A program made the position numbers and the translations under genes. Below, piece by piece: positions 1-10,388 of a stretch of DNA of 64,000 bases. The stretch's first letter is position 1; each line of letters begins with the position of its first letter. The notes beneath the pieces were generated by a model. It was not told where the DNA came from. It saw only the letters and a program-made list of their open reading frames with translations, and searched no databases. This DNA is from Acidobacteriota bacterium (GTDB lineage: Bacteria; Acidobacteriota; Terriglobia; Terriglobales; Acidobacteriaceae): positions 1 to 64,000 of the forward strand of contig JAJXZT010000001.1 of NCBI GenBank assembly GCA_021779935.1, read 5' to 3'.

Positions 1-491
1 AAGAAAATCCTGCTCAGGAAAATACGGACGGAAAACCTTCGCCATGCGTTCAGATTCGCAGTTTCTTTCGCACAACTCAAGCCCATTGTGTATGACCGGA
101 ACCATTACTCAGACAGGCTCCTAGTGTAAGAGCCGTTTAGACTTGCTGAATCGACCTTACAAGCACTGACCAGCAGGAGTGGAATGACAACGCTAGTACA
201 GAAGAGCATTCTTAGCCCGGAAGTCATCTTGGAACCTCCTCGTTATGAAGTCTTGGGTACTTCAACGCGAAATGATAGAGTCGTCATTCTCGTGTTCAAT
301 AAATTACTGATTGCTGTTCTGACTTTACGAAAACTCGTTCCGAATTGGAAACGTGCGACACTGTTGTCCATGGAGCGGTGAATTACCGAGCCATATCGTA
401 TTGCCATACAAACATGGCGGGCGGTATGCCCTCGTATAGGCGGGTTTCCGTGTTTTCCTGTACACTACGAAGCCATCCGTTTGGAGATCGC
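1..491. other. Gene-poor left edge, no supported gene
   Basis: This stretch looks more AT-rich than the genes to its right. A plus-strand frame is open from base 1 to a stop at 127-129 and could be the last 42 codons of a gene that begins outside the window, but another frame is open over nearly the same length, so I do not call it. A 65-codon frame at 184-381 has AGGAG 4 bases before its ATG, but its product resembles nothing I know. The DNA just before 492 presumably holds the dipeptidase promoter. Confidence 0.4.
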
Positions 492-1841
492 ATGAAGAAA
501 ATCTTGATCGCCAGCATGGCCGCGCTCCTGCTCTGTCTTACCGCCGGCGCACAGACGTCGCGCCCTTCCATCAGCCAGCAACCTCACCCAGCTCAGTCGA
601 AAAAGACACGCATGCCAAACTGGAAAGAAATTCAGAACTCCGCCTTAGTGATCGATACACACTCAGATACTCCCGGACGATTTGTGGACGAGAACTTCGA
701 TCCGGGCAACGACGCGGGTAGCGGACATTGGGACCTGGCAAAGGCGAAGTCCGCCAATCTGGGCGCGGAATTCTTCTCCATCTGGGTGGACCCGGACGCA
801 TTCAAGGCGCACTATGCGCATCGGGCGCTCGACATGATTGACTCGGTGTACGAGACAGTGCGCGCGCATCCCGACGAGATGGTGATGGCGTATTCGTCGA
901 AGGATATCCTGGCGGCGAGGCTCGGGCCGCATAAGCGGATTGCGATCCTGATGGGCCTGGAGGGCGGGCACTCCATTGAGGGCGACGTGCGACTGTTACG
1001 CGATTACTACCGGCTGGGCGTTCGCTACATGACGCTGACCTGGGCGAACTCGAATGAGTTGGGACAATCGTCGGGCGATTACAAGACGGATGCGAATGGC
1101 AAATGGATCGATCCGGGGCTCACGGATTTCGGCCGCAACATGGTGCGAGAGATGAACCGGCTGGGAATGATCGTGGATGTTTCGCACGTCTCCGACCGCA
1201 GCTTTTACAACACGCTTACGGTGAGCCGTGCTCCGGTGATTGCGTCGCACTCGTCGTCGCGAACAATTACGGACGTCCCGCGAAACATGACGGACGAGAT
1301 GCTGGTGGCGCTGGCGCGCAACGGTGGCGTGGCGCAGGTGAACTTTAATTGCGGATTCATCAGCAACGAATACAACCAGCGCTCAAAGAAGTTCGAGCAA
1401 GATCACTCCGAAGAGATGAAACACTACAACCAACTGTACGGAGAATGGGAGAAAACTCACTCGGCCGAGGTGAAGGCCGAACTGGACAAAATGCGGGCCA
1501 TTTACAAGGAGTCGGTGCCACGGCCGCCGCTGTCAGCACTCATCGATCACATTGACTACATGGTGAAGGTGGCGGGAGTGGATCACGTCGGCATTGGATC
1601 TGACTTCGACGGCGTGCCATGCCTTCCGGAAGGAATCGATTCGGTGGGCGACCTGCCAAAGATTACGCAGGAACTGGTGAAACGCGGCTACAGCGAGCAG
1701 GACATCCACAAGATACTCGGCGGAAATATGATGCGGGTATTCGCGGAAGTCGAAAAGATTTCGGATGAGATTCAACACGAGCAAAACACGGACACGCGGG
1801 AGGAAGTCAAAATTCCGCCGGTGAAGCCAGAGAAACTTTAA
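492..1841 (+). CDS. Secreted membrane dipeptidase (peptidase family M19)
   Basis: A 449-residue zinc dipeptidase of the renal dipeptidase family, expected to cleave dipeptides outside the cytoplasm. It starts with a signal peptide (about residues 1-20, ending LTAGA). The zinc HxD pair is His57/Asp59 in DTHSDT. The bridging Glu lies in GLEGGHS, further zinc histidines in DVSHVSD and ASHSSSR, and the family motif GIGSDFDG lies near the C-terminus. I chose ATG 492 because it begins the signal peptide and has GGAG 5 bases upstream; an in-frame start at 345 would only add 49 featureless residues. The C-terminal tail is charged and probably disordered. The gene is followed at 43 bp by a secreted cyclophilin on the same strand. 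Confidence 0.9.
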   Translation: MKKILIASMAALLLCLTAGAQTSRPSISQQPHPAQSKKTRMPNWKEIQNSALVIDTHSDTPGRFVDENFDPGNDAGSGHWDLAKAKSANLGAEFFSIWVDPDAFKAHYAHRALDMIDSVYETVRAHPDEMVMAYSSKDILAARLGPHKRIAILMGLEGGHSIEGDVRLLRDYYRLGVRYMTLTWANSNELGQSSGDYKTDANGKWIDPGLTDFGRNMVREMNRLGMIVDVSHVSDRSFYNTLTVSRAPVIASHSSSRTITDVPRNMTDEMLVALARNGGVAQVNFNCGFISNEYNQRSKKFEQDHSEEMKHYNQLYGEWEKTHSAEVKAELDKMRAIYKESVPRPPLSALIDHIDYMVKVAGVDHVGIGSDFDGVPCLPEGIDSVGDLPKITQELVKRGYSEQDIHKILGGNMMRVFAEVEKISDEIQHEQNTDTREEVKIPPVKPEKL

Positions 1842-1883
1842 GCGAACGAAACAAGCACGAGTAAGCCGCACGATGGAGGAATC

Positions 1884-2672
1884 ATGCGTATTGCCGTAAC
1901 CACAGCCGCTTGCTGCCTGGCGCTCAGCATCATGGCGCCGGCGCAGACAAAGACCAAGACTACGACAACCAGGACGACTCATCCGGTCGAGAAGAAAGCT
2001 CCGGTAACGCCTCACAAACCGGCGGGACCGGTGGAGCCGAAGGCTATCATTGAGACCAGCATGGGCAACATCCACTGCACTCTGTTTCCAGACAAGACTC
2101 CGATAGCGGTGGCAAACTTCATCGGACTCGCGACAGGAAGAAAAGTGTGGACCGATCCGAAGACACACCTGAAGCGCGTGGGTGTGCCTCTCTACGACGG
2201 GACAACGTTCCATCGCGTGATTCCGGAATTCATGATTCAAGGCGGAGATCCGCTGGGTACAGGGGAAGGCGATCCGGGATATACGTTCAAGGATGAGCTG
2301 GTACCGTCCTTAAAGTTTGACGTCGCAGGACGGCTTGCTTACGCGAATTCAGGACCAAACACGAACGGCAGCCAATTCTTCATCACGGAGACGCCACAGC
2401 CACACCTCGACGCGTGCTATGACGAAGAGGGGTGCGTTCGCGGAACTCGCATCGTGCGGCCCGGATACGGCTATGTCATCTTTGGACAATGCGAGGACCT
2501 GGACGTGGTGAATGCGATTGCGCGCGTGCCTCGGGACACGGCCAACCACAATAAGCCACTGACGCCGGTGGTGATCAAGCATATTGCGATCATTGAACCG
2601 CCAAGGGAAGTCAAGAAGAGCGTGATACATCACCCGGTGCGGCGGGTTACGAAGGCTCCGGTGAAGAAATAG
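1884..2672 (+). CDS. Secreted cyclophilin-type peptidyl-prolyl isomerase
   Basis: A 262-residue cyclophilin that would catalyse cis-trans isomerisation of X-Pro bonds during folding of exported proteins. Residues 1-21 form a signal peptide ending MAPAQ, followed by a Thr/Lys/Pro-rich linker to about residue 50. The cyclophilin core carries the catalytic arginine in FHRVIPEFMIQGGDP and the active-site segment SGPNTNGSQFFIT. An insertion lies before the FHRV motif and a Cys-containing loop after the active site (DACYDEEGC). The C-terminus is a basic tail. A second, cytoplasmic-looking cyclophilin follows 107 bp downstream, so the two are probably a duplicated pair split between compartments. 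Confidence 0.9.
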   Translation: MRIAVTTAACCLALSIMAPAQTKTKTTTTRTTHPVEKKAPVTPHKPAGPVEPKAIIETSMGNIHCTLFPDKTPIAVANFIGLATGRKVWTDPKTHLKRVGVPLYDGTTFHRVIPEFMIQGGDPLGTGEGDPGYTFKDELVPSLKFDVAGRLAYANSGPNTNGSQFFITETPQPHLDACYDEEGCVRGTRIVRPGYGYVIFGQCEDLDVVNAIARVPRDTANHNKPLTPVVIKHIAIIEPPREVKKSVIHHPVRRVTKAPVKK

Positions 2673-2779
2673 TTGATTGAGCGGCGGGGGCGACGGATTG
2701 CTGGTGCTTCCCTTCCGCATCGCGACGCGTGATAGCCTATAAGGTCGCCTTCGGGCGAATTTCCATCGAGGAGTCATCC

Positions 2780-3307
2780 ATGGCACGTCAGCCTGGTCTT
2801 TATGCCACCTTCCATACATCGGAAGGCGATATAGTTTGCCGGTTGTTTGAAACCGAAGCGCCGAAGACGGTCAAGAACTTCGTCGATCTTGCGGAGGGCA
2901 AGCGCGACTGGAAGGATCGCGTCAGCGGCAAGAAGGGCCCCGGACCGCTCTATAGCGGAACAATTTTCCATCGCGTCATTCCGGACTTCATGATCCAGGC
3001 CGGCGATCCCAGCGGTACGGGAATGGGCGGACCGGGTTACCAGTTCGAGGACGAAACCAAGGGCTCGCCGCACAAGTTCGATACTCCGGGAAAACTGGCC
3101 ATGGCCAACTCAGGGCCGAACACGAACGGCAGCCAGATTTTCATCACCGTGGCGCCGACACCGTGGCTCACCGGAAATCACACGATCTTCGGTGAAGTGG
3201 TGGAAGGCCAGAAAGTTGTCGACACGATCAGCCTGGTTCCGCGCGGTGCACAGGACCGTCCACGGAAAGAGGTCGTGCTGAACAGTGTGGCCATCGAGCG
3301 CGTGTAG
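2780..3307 (+). CDS. Cytoplasmic cyclophilin-type peptidyl-prolyl isomerase
   Basis: A 175-residue cyclophilin without a signal peptide. The core motifs are intact: FHRVIPDFMIQAGDPSGTG, SGPNTNGSQIFIT with the substrate-binding residues, and the W-L-T-G-N-H-TIFG segment that closes the fold. The chosen ATG has GAGGAG about 7 bases upstream; an in-frame start at 2729 would add 17 residues with no cyclophilin similarity. The paralogue at 1884-2672 has a signal peptide, so this copy probably acts in the cytosol. The next gene begins 15 bp downstream and may share its transcript. Confidence 0.92.
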   Translation: MARQPGLYATFHTSEGDIVCRLFETEAPKTVKNFVDLAEGKRDWKDRVSGKKGPGPLYSGTIFHRVIPDFMIQAGDPSGTGMGGPGYQFEDETKGSPHKFDTPGKLAMANSGPNTNGSQIFITVAPTPWLTGNHTIFGEVVEGQKVVDTISLVPRGAQDRPRKEVVLNSVAIERV

Positions 3308-3322
3308 GATCGCTGACGAACC

Positions 3323-3880
3323 ATGACCGGATTCCTGATGCTCCCGCCGTGGCTGGATCGCACGGACGTGAGGATTGTGCTTTTCGTCGGATTCGTGGTG
3401 GCCCTGCTGATGTTGAGCCGATGGGCCAGCAAATACTCCGACGTTCGCACACAGGAGTCCGGATTTGTTCCCGCAGAACCTGCTGCAATCCGCGTAACGC
3501 AAAAGCCCGGACAACCGAGTCCCGATGCTCCGCTGGAACCGCCTGCCGCTTATGGGCAGGTCGTCGTGAAGTCGATGTGGTTCAAGACGTTCGACACGCC
3601 AGCAGGACCACCCGATCCCAAGGTTTTCTGTGACGAACTGACGGTTGAAATTTACCACCGCGATACGGGCGAGACGAGCGAGTGGAGCTACACGGTGGGA
3701 ACACCCGAGGGTTTCGCGAGGCTACTCAATGACAAGAACTGGGCGGTGTTTTTCGCGCCAGAGGTGATCGTGGTGCGTTCGTATGACAAAGAGATTATCC
3801 GGCAGACGGTGGTGGATCGCTACATAAGCGACATAGAGGGGGACGAGGCTCTTAGAAAGACAGGCCGAGAAGAGTTGTAA
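3323..3880 (+). CDS. Hypothetical membrane-anchored protein
   Basis: A 185-residue protein I do not recognise. It has one hydrophobic segment near the N-terminus (about residues 16-33, ending in SRWASKY), so a single membrane anchor or uncleaved signal is likely. A Pro/Glu-rich linker follows, then a globular domain of about 110 residues with mixed beta/alpha character. It starts 15 bp after the cyclophilin and probably shares its transcript. The hairpins after its stop would end that transcript. Confidence 0.7.
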   Translation: MTGFLMLPPWLDRTDVRIVLFVGFVVALLMLSRWASKYSDVRTQESGFVPAEPAAIRVTQKPGQPSPDAPLEPPAAYGQVVVKSMWFKTFDTPAGPPDPKVFCDELTVEIYHRDTGETSEWSYTVGTPEGFARLLNDKNWAVFFAPEVIVVRSYDKEIIRQTVVDRYISDIEGDEALRKTGREEL

Positions 3881-3922
3881 TTTTGATTGACCGCAAGCGG
3901 CGACCCCGCTAATATCATTTGA

Positions 3923-4001
3923 GCGCTGGGCAACTTGCCCGGCGCAATTCTTTTGCGCAGAAAACGCCCGTGCTTTCCAAACTGGAGAGCGCGGGCGTTT
4001 T
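3923..4001 (+). promoter_or_regulatory. Alternative hairpins: terminator or attenuator before the SRPBCC-like gene
   Basis: Three inverted repeats sit in a row: 3923-3945 (11-bp arms), 3942-3958 (GCGCAA/TTGCGC, sharing bases with the first so they cannot form together), and 3961-4001, an 18-bp near-perfect stem with loop AAACT. The last stem ends in TTTT, followed after C by TTTT and the GGAGGA ribosome site at 4007-4012. It is clearly able to terminate the upstream transcript. Its position directly against the next gene's ribosome site suggests it could also control that gene. Confidence 0.6.
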
Positions 4002-4015
4002 CTTTTGGAGGATTT

Positions 4016-4477
4016 ATGACGAACCTGAACCACGCTGAACAGATCACGCGCGACGGCGAATTCGAACTGCCGTGCGCTGCTGACACTGCATATCCTTTCT
4101 TCAGCCCCGAGGGCGAGAAACATTGGGTGCCCGGGTGGAGTGCGAAGCCGGTCTTCCCCATCGACAAGATGCCACTGGAACCGGAGACGGTTTTCATGAC
4201 TGAAGAACCGCACGGACCGGCGGTGTGGATGATTGCAGCAGCCGATAAACGGACACGGCGCACGGAATATGTGGCGTTTGAGCCCAAGACCCACTGCGGA
4301 CACATCGCGGTGCGAGTAGAGGTAATCGCGGCGGAGCGGTGCCGCGTACATGCGCGTTACACGATCACGGCCTTCGGAGAGCACAAGAAGGAATTCATGC
4401 AGGCGTTCAACGAAGAGGCGTTTGGCGAGCGAATGCTGCGGTGGAAGCAATGGATCGAGAAGTATTTACAACCGTAA
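4016..4477 (+). CDS. SRPBCC/START-like small domain protein
   Basis: A 153-residue single-domain protein with the feel of the SRPBCC (START/Bet v1-like) fold: an N-terminal strand, a W-V-P-G-W loop, alternating beta strands, and a long C-terminal helix (KEFMQAFNEEAFGERMLRW). Such proteins bind hydrophobic ligands or act as small cyclases or dehydratases; no ligand can be inferred here. The ATG is set by GGAGGA 3 bases upstream and by the hairpin that ends just before it. The gene is alone between two terminators. Confidence 0.55.
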   Translation: MTNLNHAEQITRDGEFELPCAADTAYPFFSPEGEKHWVPGWSAKPVFPIDKMPLEPETVFMTEEPHGPAVWMIAAADKRTRRTEYVAFEPKTHCGHIAVRVEVIAAERCRVHARYTITAFGEHKKEFMQAFNEEAFGERMLRWKQWIEKYLQP

Positions 4478-4498
4478 ATAGAAGGACTCGCGCGAAAA

Positions 4499-4530
4499 AG
4501 GAAACCCCGCTCGCAATGGCGGGGTTTCCT
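4499..4530. terminator. Bidirectional terminator
   Basis: A 12-bp perfect inverted repeat, AGGAAACCCCGC and GCGGGGTTTCCT, with an 8-base loop, lies between two genes that converge here. A-rich and T-rich flanks fit termination from either side. Confidence 0.85.
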
Positions 4531-4559
4531 GCCCGAGGTGTTATTCCGTGATGCGACGG

Positions 4560-5543
<984 letters not shown>

Positions 5544-5616
5544 TTAAACATAGCATCCGGGCCTGGCGTTACAGAATTTTTGCGCCAAGCCCGGAGCAAT
5601 TTCAAAACGAATGAAA

Positions 5617-7032
5617 TTAGCGGCGAACAGCGTCCATGTTCTGGATCATGTAAGTCGCAAACTCACTGGTCTTCACTTTAGTGGCGCCTTCCAGCATCCG
5701 TTCGAAGTCGTACGTAACCTTTTTCTGCTGAATGGTCGCTTCCATGCTGCTTTCGACGAGATGCGCCGCTTCCTTCCAGCCGAGGAATTCAAACATCATC
5801 ACGCCGGAGAGCATTACAGAACCGGGATTGATGACGTCCTTATCGGCATACTTGGGAGCGGTGCCGTGCGTCGCCTCAAAGATGGCGTGCTCCGCACCGA
5901 TGTTGGCACCCGGAGCGATGCCGAGACCGCCAACCTGCGCGGCACAGGCATCGGAAATGTAGTCGCCATTGAGGTTTGGCGTGGCGAGCACGGAGTACTC
6001 GTCGGCGCGCGTGATGATCTGCTGGAAGACGGAGTCGGCGATGCGATCATTGACCAGCAACTTCTTTTTCCACTGGCCCTTGCCGTGCGTCGCGTAGAGC
6101 GCATCCAGCACCTGTTTAACTTCCTTGTTCACACTTTCGCGGAACTCCGGCGGTGCGAAATCGAGACCAGGTTCGATCATGGCAGCATTCTGCTCGATGG
6201 TCAGGCTGGGGTTCGAATCCTTGTTGCCGAGAATCCAGCTCTCGCGCTCGGTAACTGTCTGTGCGCGGAACTCCTGGGTTGCGACTTCGTAGCCCCACTC
6301 GCGGAATGCGCCCTCGGTGAACTTCTGGATGTTGCCCTTGTGCACGAGAGTGACGCTCTTCAAGCTATTGTCGAGAGCGTGGCGGATGGCCATGCGGACA
6401 AGGCGCTTGGTGCCGGTGATGGAGATGGGCTTGATGCCGATGCCGGAATCGAGGCGAATCTGCTTCTTGCCGCCGCCGAGCATGTCCTTGTTCAGGAACT
6501 CGATGAGCTTGGCTGCCTCGGGAGTTCCCTGCTTCCACTCGATACCGGCGTAAACGTCCTCGGTATTCTCGCGGAAGATCATGACATTGAGGCGCTCGGG
6601 ATGCTTCACGGGAGAAGGGATTCCCTGGTAATACTTCACCGGACGAACGCACGCATAGAGATCGAGAATCTGACGAAGGGCAACGTTCAGCGAGCGGATG
6701 CCGCCACCGATAGGAGTGGTAAGCGGGCCCTTGATGCCGACGCGCAGGTCGCGGAAAGCATTGACCGTGTCGTCGGGCAGCCAGGTCTTGAACTGATGCA
6801 TCGACTTTTCACCGGCGAAAACTTCATACCAGGACACGCGGCGCTTGCCGCCGTATGCCTTTTCGACCGCAGCGTCAAAAACGCGGACGGAAGCCTTCCA
6901 GATGTCGCGACCGGTGCCGTCGCCTTCGATGTAGGGGATGATTGGGTTGTCGGGGACCTGGAATTTTCCGTCCACGAATGTGATGGGCTTGCCGTCGGCG
7001 GGCAGTGGAGAGCCGTTGTATGAAGCCGCCAT
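5617..7032 (-). CDS. icd: Isocitrate dehydrogenase, NADP-dependent type
   Basis: Isocitrate dehydrogenase (471 residues), which oxidises and decarboxylates isocitrate to 2-oxoglutarate. The substrate loop [13 protein letters not shown] contains the serine equivalent to the phosphorylated Ser of the E. coli enzyme. [33 protein letters not shown] and the nucleotide-binding [11 protein letters not shown] segment are all present. It is about 55 residues longer than the E. coli enzyme. ATG 7032 has GGAGG 5 bases upstream. It precedes mdh on the same strand with a 130-bp gap, so the two may be coexpressed. No kinase/phosphatase gene is visible here. Confidence 0.95.
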   Translation of the reverse strand: MAASYNGSPLPADGKPITFVDGKFQVPDNPIIPYIEGDGTGRDIWKASVRVFDAAVEKAYGGKRRVSWYEVFAGEKSMHQFKTWLPDDTVNAFRDLRVGIKGPLTTPIGGGIRSLNVALRQILDLYACVRPVKYYQGIPSPVKHPERLNVMIFRENTEDVYAGIEWKQGTPEAAKLIEFLNKDMLGGGKKQIRLDSGIGIKPISITGTKRLVRMAIRHALDNSLKSVTLVHKGNIQKFTEGAFREWGYEVATQEFRAQTVTERESWILGNKDSNPSLTIEQNAAMIEPGLDFAPPEFRESVNKEVKQVLDALYATHGKGQWKKKLLVNDRIADSVFQQIITRADEYSVLATPNLNGDYISDACAAQVGGLGIAPGANIGAEHAIFEATHGTAPKYADKDVINPGSVMLSGVMMFEFLGWKEAAHLVESSMEATIQQKKVTYDFERMLEGATKVKTSEFATYMIQNMDAVRR

Positions 7033-7250
7033 GATTACCTCCGAATGGAATGATTCAACTACAGCACATGAATACACAGTGCTGCATGACGGGCGTCACC
7101 GGCAGTTGTGACGATCAGATTGGCCTCGAGCTTTTCCGTGCCTGCACGAACAGGAGAAATGAAACCAGAATCGGCTTACTGAGGTCCCCGGATCAAAACG
7201 GCGCGCCAGTCGTAACCAACTAAATTACCACTCCGGCGAGAGGCGTTCAA

Positions 7251-10172
7251 TCATTTGACGAGAATGGAATAGCGAGAACGTACGCGGGACATGGTTTCCG
7301 CGAGCAACGGCTCCAAGTTTCCAGCAAAACCGGGGGAAATCAGGCTGCGGACGAGGTGTTCGACGCTGGCACGCGCAGCGGCGTTGCGGGGGATGGTTTT
7401 GATGGCGCGGCCTTCCACCAGACGGACGGCATGCTCGACGGAACGGAAGAGAGTGGCGGCGTGCGTCAGGTCCATGGTGATCTCCGAGGGAAGGATCAAA
7501 GCCTCGCACAGAACATTCAGACGCGTCACCATGTTTGATGGTTTAACCGGGAGCATGTGACGAATCCACAAAAAGCCGGTGATGAAGTCGAGATCATAGG
7601 CGCCACCCGCCGAGAGCTTCAAATTAAAAGCGCGGTCCGAGGATTCAAGCCGGGCGCGCATGGCATGGAGATCGTCGGCAAATTTATCGCTGGCGGAGAA
7701 GCGCTCGCCGATGCGACTGAGTGCGGCAAGAGCGCGGTCGAGCAAGGCGGAGTCTCCGGCGACGGGGCGCGCCTTGAGGTAGGTGATCGCTTCCCAGGCC
7801 TGCGCATCGCGCTCGCAATATGTGGCGAGTTGACGAGGCGTGGCAACGAGATCGCCGCTTCCGCCATGCGGGCGCAAGCGCATATCAACAGGGCAAATGG
7901 TGCCGTTGCGCGTGTAGGCCGAAAGCATCTCGACAACTTTTCCGGCGGCGCGAGCGCACGCGTCGGAATCCGTATCTTCGCCGCGTACGAACAGCAGGTC
8001 AGCATCGGAAAGTACATCGAATTCGCAGGTCCCCATCCGTCCCAAGGCGAGGACGCCGAAACTCTCTGGTGCTTCGACCGCAGCCATCGCGGCCTGGAGC
8101 ATGGCATCCGCAGTGCGGCTGTGTTCATCGAGCGTCTGCCACACGGACGGAGTATGCAGAACCGAGCGGCTGGCGGTGTGCAGCAATCGTTGACGAAACT
8201 CCGTGCGCATAATGCGCACGGCATCTTCATGCGAAGGAGGATGGGCGGCAAATTCGTCGGCGAGGCAGTAAACGGAATGTTCCGAATTCCACGGAGAATT
8301 GCCCTGCTCAAGCGGAATGACGGTAATGTCCTCCGGATGACGCGCCAGGACGTCGGTGAGGAAACTGCTGTGTTCAAAGATCGACTGGATGCGGATCACG
8401 GTGCCGGCGTGCTCGATGAGGAGACGGTAGCGGCGAGAGCTGGTGCAGGCGGCGCTGAGGAATCGCGAGAGATTGCGACGCGCCTGACTGCCAAGCGGGA
8501 GTCCGGCGGCGAAATCGTAGAGCTCGCGGGAATCGACGGCGAGCCGGGCAAGGATGACGCTGTAAGCGTGTTCGCCAATGACCTCTCCAGCGGAAAGCGA
8601 AGTTGAGAGCTCCACCGGCAGGAGTCCCTGCGCCTTCGCCGAGTGCTGTTGATGCACGATCCGGTGATAGATGGAAGCCACCTTCTCCATGTACTTCTGC
8701 ACGAGGTCAACAATGGCGTCGGGTTCGGGATGATTGCGGTCGCCGGTGACGGAGCGATACAGGGCGCGGAGCTCGCCGGCGTCGGAGGGCAACTTGTGCG
8801 TCTGCTGACCGAGGCGAAGCTGGAGGCGGTGTTCCACCGTGCGAAGGAAGGTGTAGCTCTGGGTGAGCTCGTGGAAATCCTTGCCGCTGATGTGGCCCTT
8901 GTCGTGAAGCTTGGAGAGGGAGAAGAGCGTACCGCCGGAGCGCAGCCAACGTTCCTGGCCGCCGTAGACGCGCTGCAAGCACTGCACGAGAAATTCAATG
9001 TCGCGAATGCCGCCACGATCAAGTTTAACGTCGAGAGGAACGGGAGCGTTGCGCGATGAGACTCCACGGCTGGCGCGAAGCTTGATCTTTTCGAGAGAAT
9101 TTAGCGCGGTCTCGATGGCAGCGAAGTTGAGTTCACCGCGATAGACGCTGGACTGCACCTGGCGAATGAACGCGCGCGCAAGCGCCTGATCGCCGGCGGA
9201 GTGACGGAGCTTGATGAGCGCCTGAAGCTCCCAGTCGTGCGCGGATTCGGCGTAGTAACGCAGCGCATGTCCAAGCGAAACAACGAGCTCGCCCTGACTA
9301 CCCTGAGGACGCAGGCGGAGGTCGATGCGGAAGACGGGGCCCTCCTGCGTGACGCGGCTGAGGACACCGGTCAACTCCTGCGCGAGGCGGATAAAGAATT
9401 CGCGCATGGTGATGGTGGCCGTGCCAGCGTCGGGGCCGTCGCCATAGACGTACAGCAAGTCGACATCGGAGCTGTAATTGAGTTCGTTGCCGCCGAGCTT
9501 GCCGACAGAGAGAACGGCGAACGGGACATCGGAGAGCCGGCCTTCGACGTCAACGCGCTGCGGAGTGCCGTAACGGTTGCGCAGATTGGACTCGCAGAGG
9601 CGCAAGGCTTCCTGGATGAGGACATCGGAGAGGGCGGAGATCTCGGCGGTGGTTTCCGCGAGTGTGGCCAGGCCGAGAGTGTCGCGCATCATGATGCGGA
9701 CGTATTCGCGACGCTTGAAGCGGGCGAGGAGCAGGGCGATGTCGGTATCGAAAGAGCGCGAACGGAAACGCGCGAAGCTCTCGCGGAAGTCGTCGACGGA
9801 GCGAACGCGCTCGAGGTTGCGCTCGCGGGCGAAGGCGTGAAGGAGATCGGGATTCTGAATGAGAGTCTCACCAAGCCAACGGCTGTTGCTGAAGACGGTG
9901 AGCGCGTAGTGGACGAGAAAAAGTTCGCGATCGAGCAGGCTGGCGATTTCGCGGCGCGACGGAACGGCAAGTAGCCGCTCGAACTGGTTCAGCGCGAGGT
10001 CGGGATTGGGCAGGTCTCCGAAGAGTGCGGCGAGTGCCTGCTGAATATTTACGGAAACGAGCCTGGAGATGTGTTCAAGATTGGCGCGTGCCTGCTCCGG
10101 ATGCTCAAAGGGAGCCGAGGCAACGATGGCCGCCAGATCGACGGCATGATCCGTATTCCCACGATCAGCCAT
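7251..10172 (-). CDS. glnE: Glutamine synthetase adenylyltransferase/deadenylase
   Basis: A bifunctional enzyme (about 973 residues) that adds and removes AMP on glutamine synthetase, tuning its activity to nitrogen supply. Two nucleotidyltransferase domains are visible. The N-terminal one has GKLGGNELNYSSDVDLLYVY and the C-terminal one has LGRMGTCEFDVLSDADLLF, each followed by the conserved D-x-R-L-R-P-x-G motif (RIDLRLRPQGSQG and PVDMRLRPHGGSG). Length and domain order fit full-length GlnE. ATG 10172 (MADRGN) is chosen because the longer frame runs back through the glnA terminator. It lies downstream of its target glnA on the same strand. Confidence 0.93.
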   Translation of the reverse strand: MADRGNTDHAVDLAAIVASAPFEHPEQARANLEHISRLVSVNIQQALAALFGDLPNPDLALNQFERLLAVPSRREIASLLDRELFLVHYALTVFSNSRWLGETLIQNPDLLHAFARERNLERVRSVDDFRESFARFRSRSFDTDIALLLARFKRREYVRIMMRDTLGLATLAETTAEISALSDVLIQEALRLCESNLRNRYGTPQRVDVEGRLSDVPFAVLSVGKLGGNELNYSSDVDLLYVYGDGPDAGTATITMREFFIRLAQELTGVLSRVTQEGPVFRIDLRLRPQGSQGELVVSLGHALRYYAESAHDWELQALIKLRHSAGDQALARAFIRQVQSSVYRGELNFAAIETALNSLEKIKLRASRGVSSRNAPVPLDVKLDRGGIRDIEFLVQCLQRVYGGQERWLRSGGTLFSLSKLHDKGHISGKDFHELTQSYTFLRTVEHRLQLRLGQQTHKLPSDAGELRALYRSVTGDRNHPEPDAIVDLVQKYMEKVASIYHRIVHQQHSAKAQGLLPVELSTSLSAGEVIGEHAYSVILARLAVDSRELYDFAAGLPLGSQARRNLSRFLSAACTSSRRYRLLIEHAGTVIRIQSIFEHSSFLTDVLARHPEDITVIPLEQGNSPWNSEHSVYCLADEFAAHPPSHEDAVRIMRTEFRQRLLHTASRSVLHTPSVWQTLDEHSRTADAMLQAAMAAVEAPESFGVLALGRMGTCEFDVLSDADLLFVRGEDTDSDACARAAGKVVEMLSAYTRNGTICPVDMRLRPHGGSGDLVATPRQLATYCERDAQAWEAITYLKARPVAGDSALLDRALAALSRIGERFSASDKFADDLHAMRARLESSDRAFNLKLSAGGAYDLDFITGFLWIRHMLPVKPSNMVTRLNVLCEALILPSEITMDLTHAATLFRSVEHAVRLVEGRAIKTIPRNAAARASVEHLVRSLISPGFAGNLEPLLAETMSRVRSRYSILVK

Positions 10173-10250
10173 TTCGCTTGCGACGAGAATAGCACGCGGA
10201 GCATTAAGGAAGCGGGAGCAGCGGAAGCGATTGATTCTGAAGCAAAAAGG

Positions 10251-10270
10251 GGCCTGGCAACCGCCAGGCC
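10251..10270 (-). terminator. Terminator after glnA
   Basis: A perfect 8-bp stem (GGCCTGGC/GCCAGGCC) with a 4-base loop, followed on the minus strand by CC and TTTTT. It separates glnA from glnE and argues against a glnE start upstream of 10250. Some read-through to glnE remains possible. Confidence 0.8.
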
Positions 10271-10388
10271 ACAGCACACGCACTGCTTCGGAGAATTACT
10301 GGGTTAAAGATACCTTGCGAAGCGCAGATTCAGAAATTCAATGTTTTTATCGGAACTATAAGTTCCGTTGATAGATAAACCATCGCTC

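Noticed and set aside
6210-6220. GGTTCGAATCC, like a tRNA T-arm
   Set aside because: It lies inside icd, with no acceptor, D-arm or anticodon structure around it.
5611-7023. A 470-codon plus-strand frame opposite icd
   Set aside because: It is a shadow of icd; the translation has no protein-like pattern, and icd is unmistakable on the other strand.
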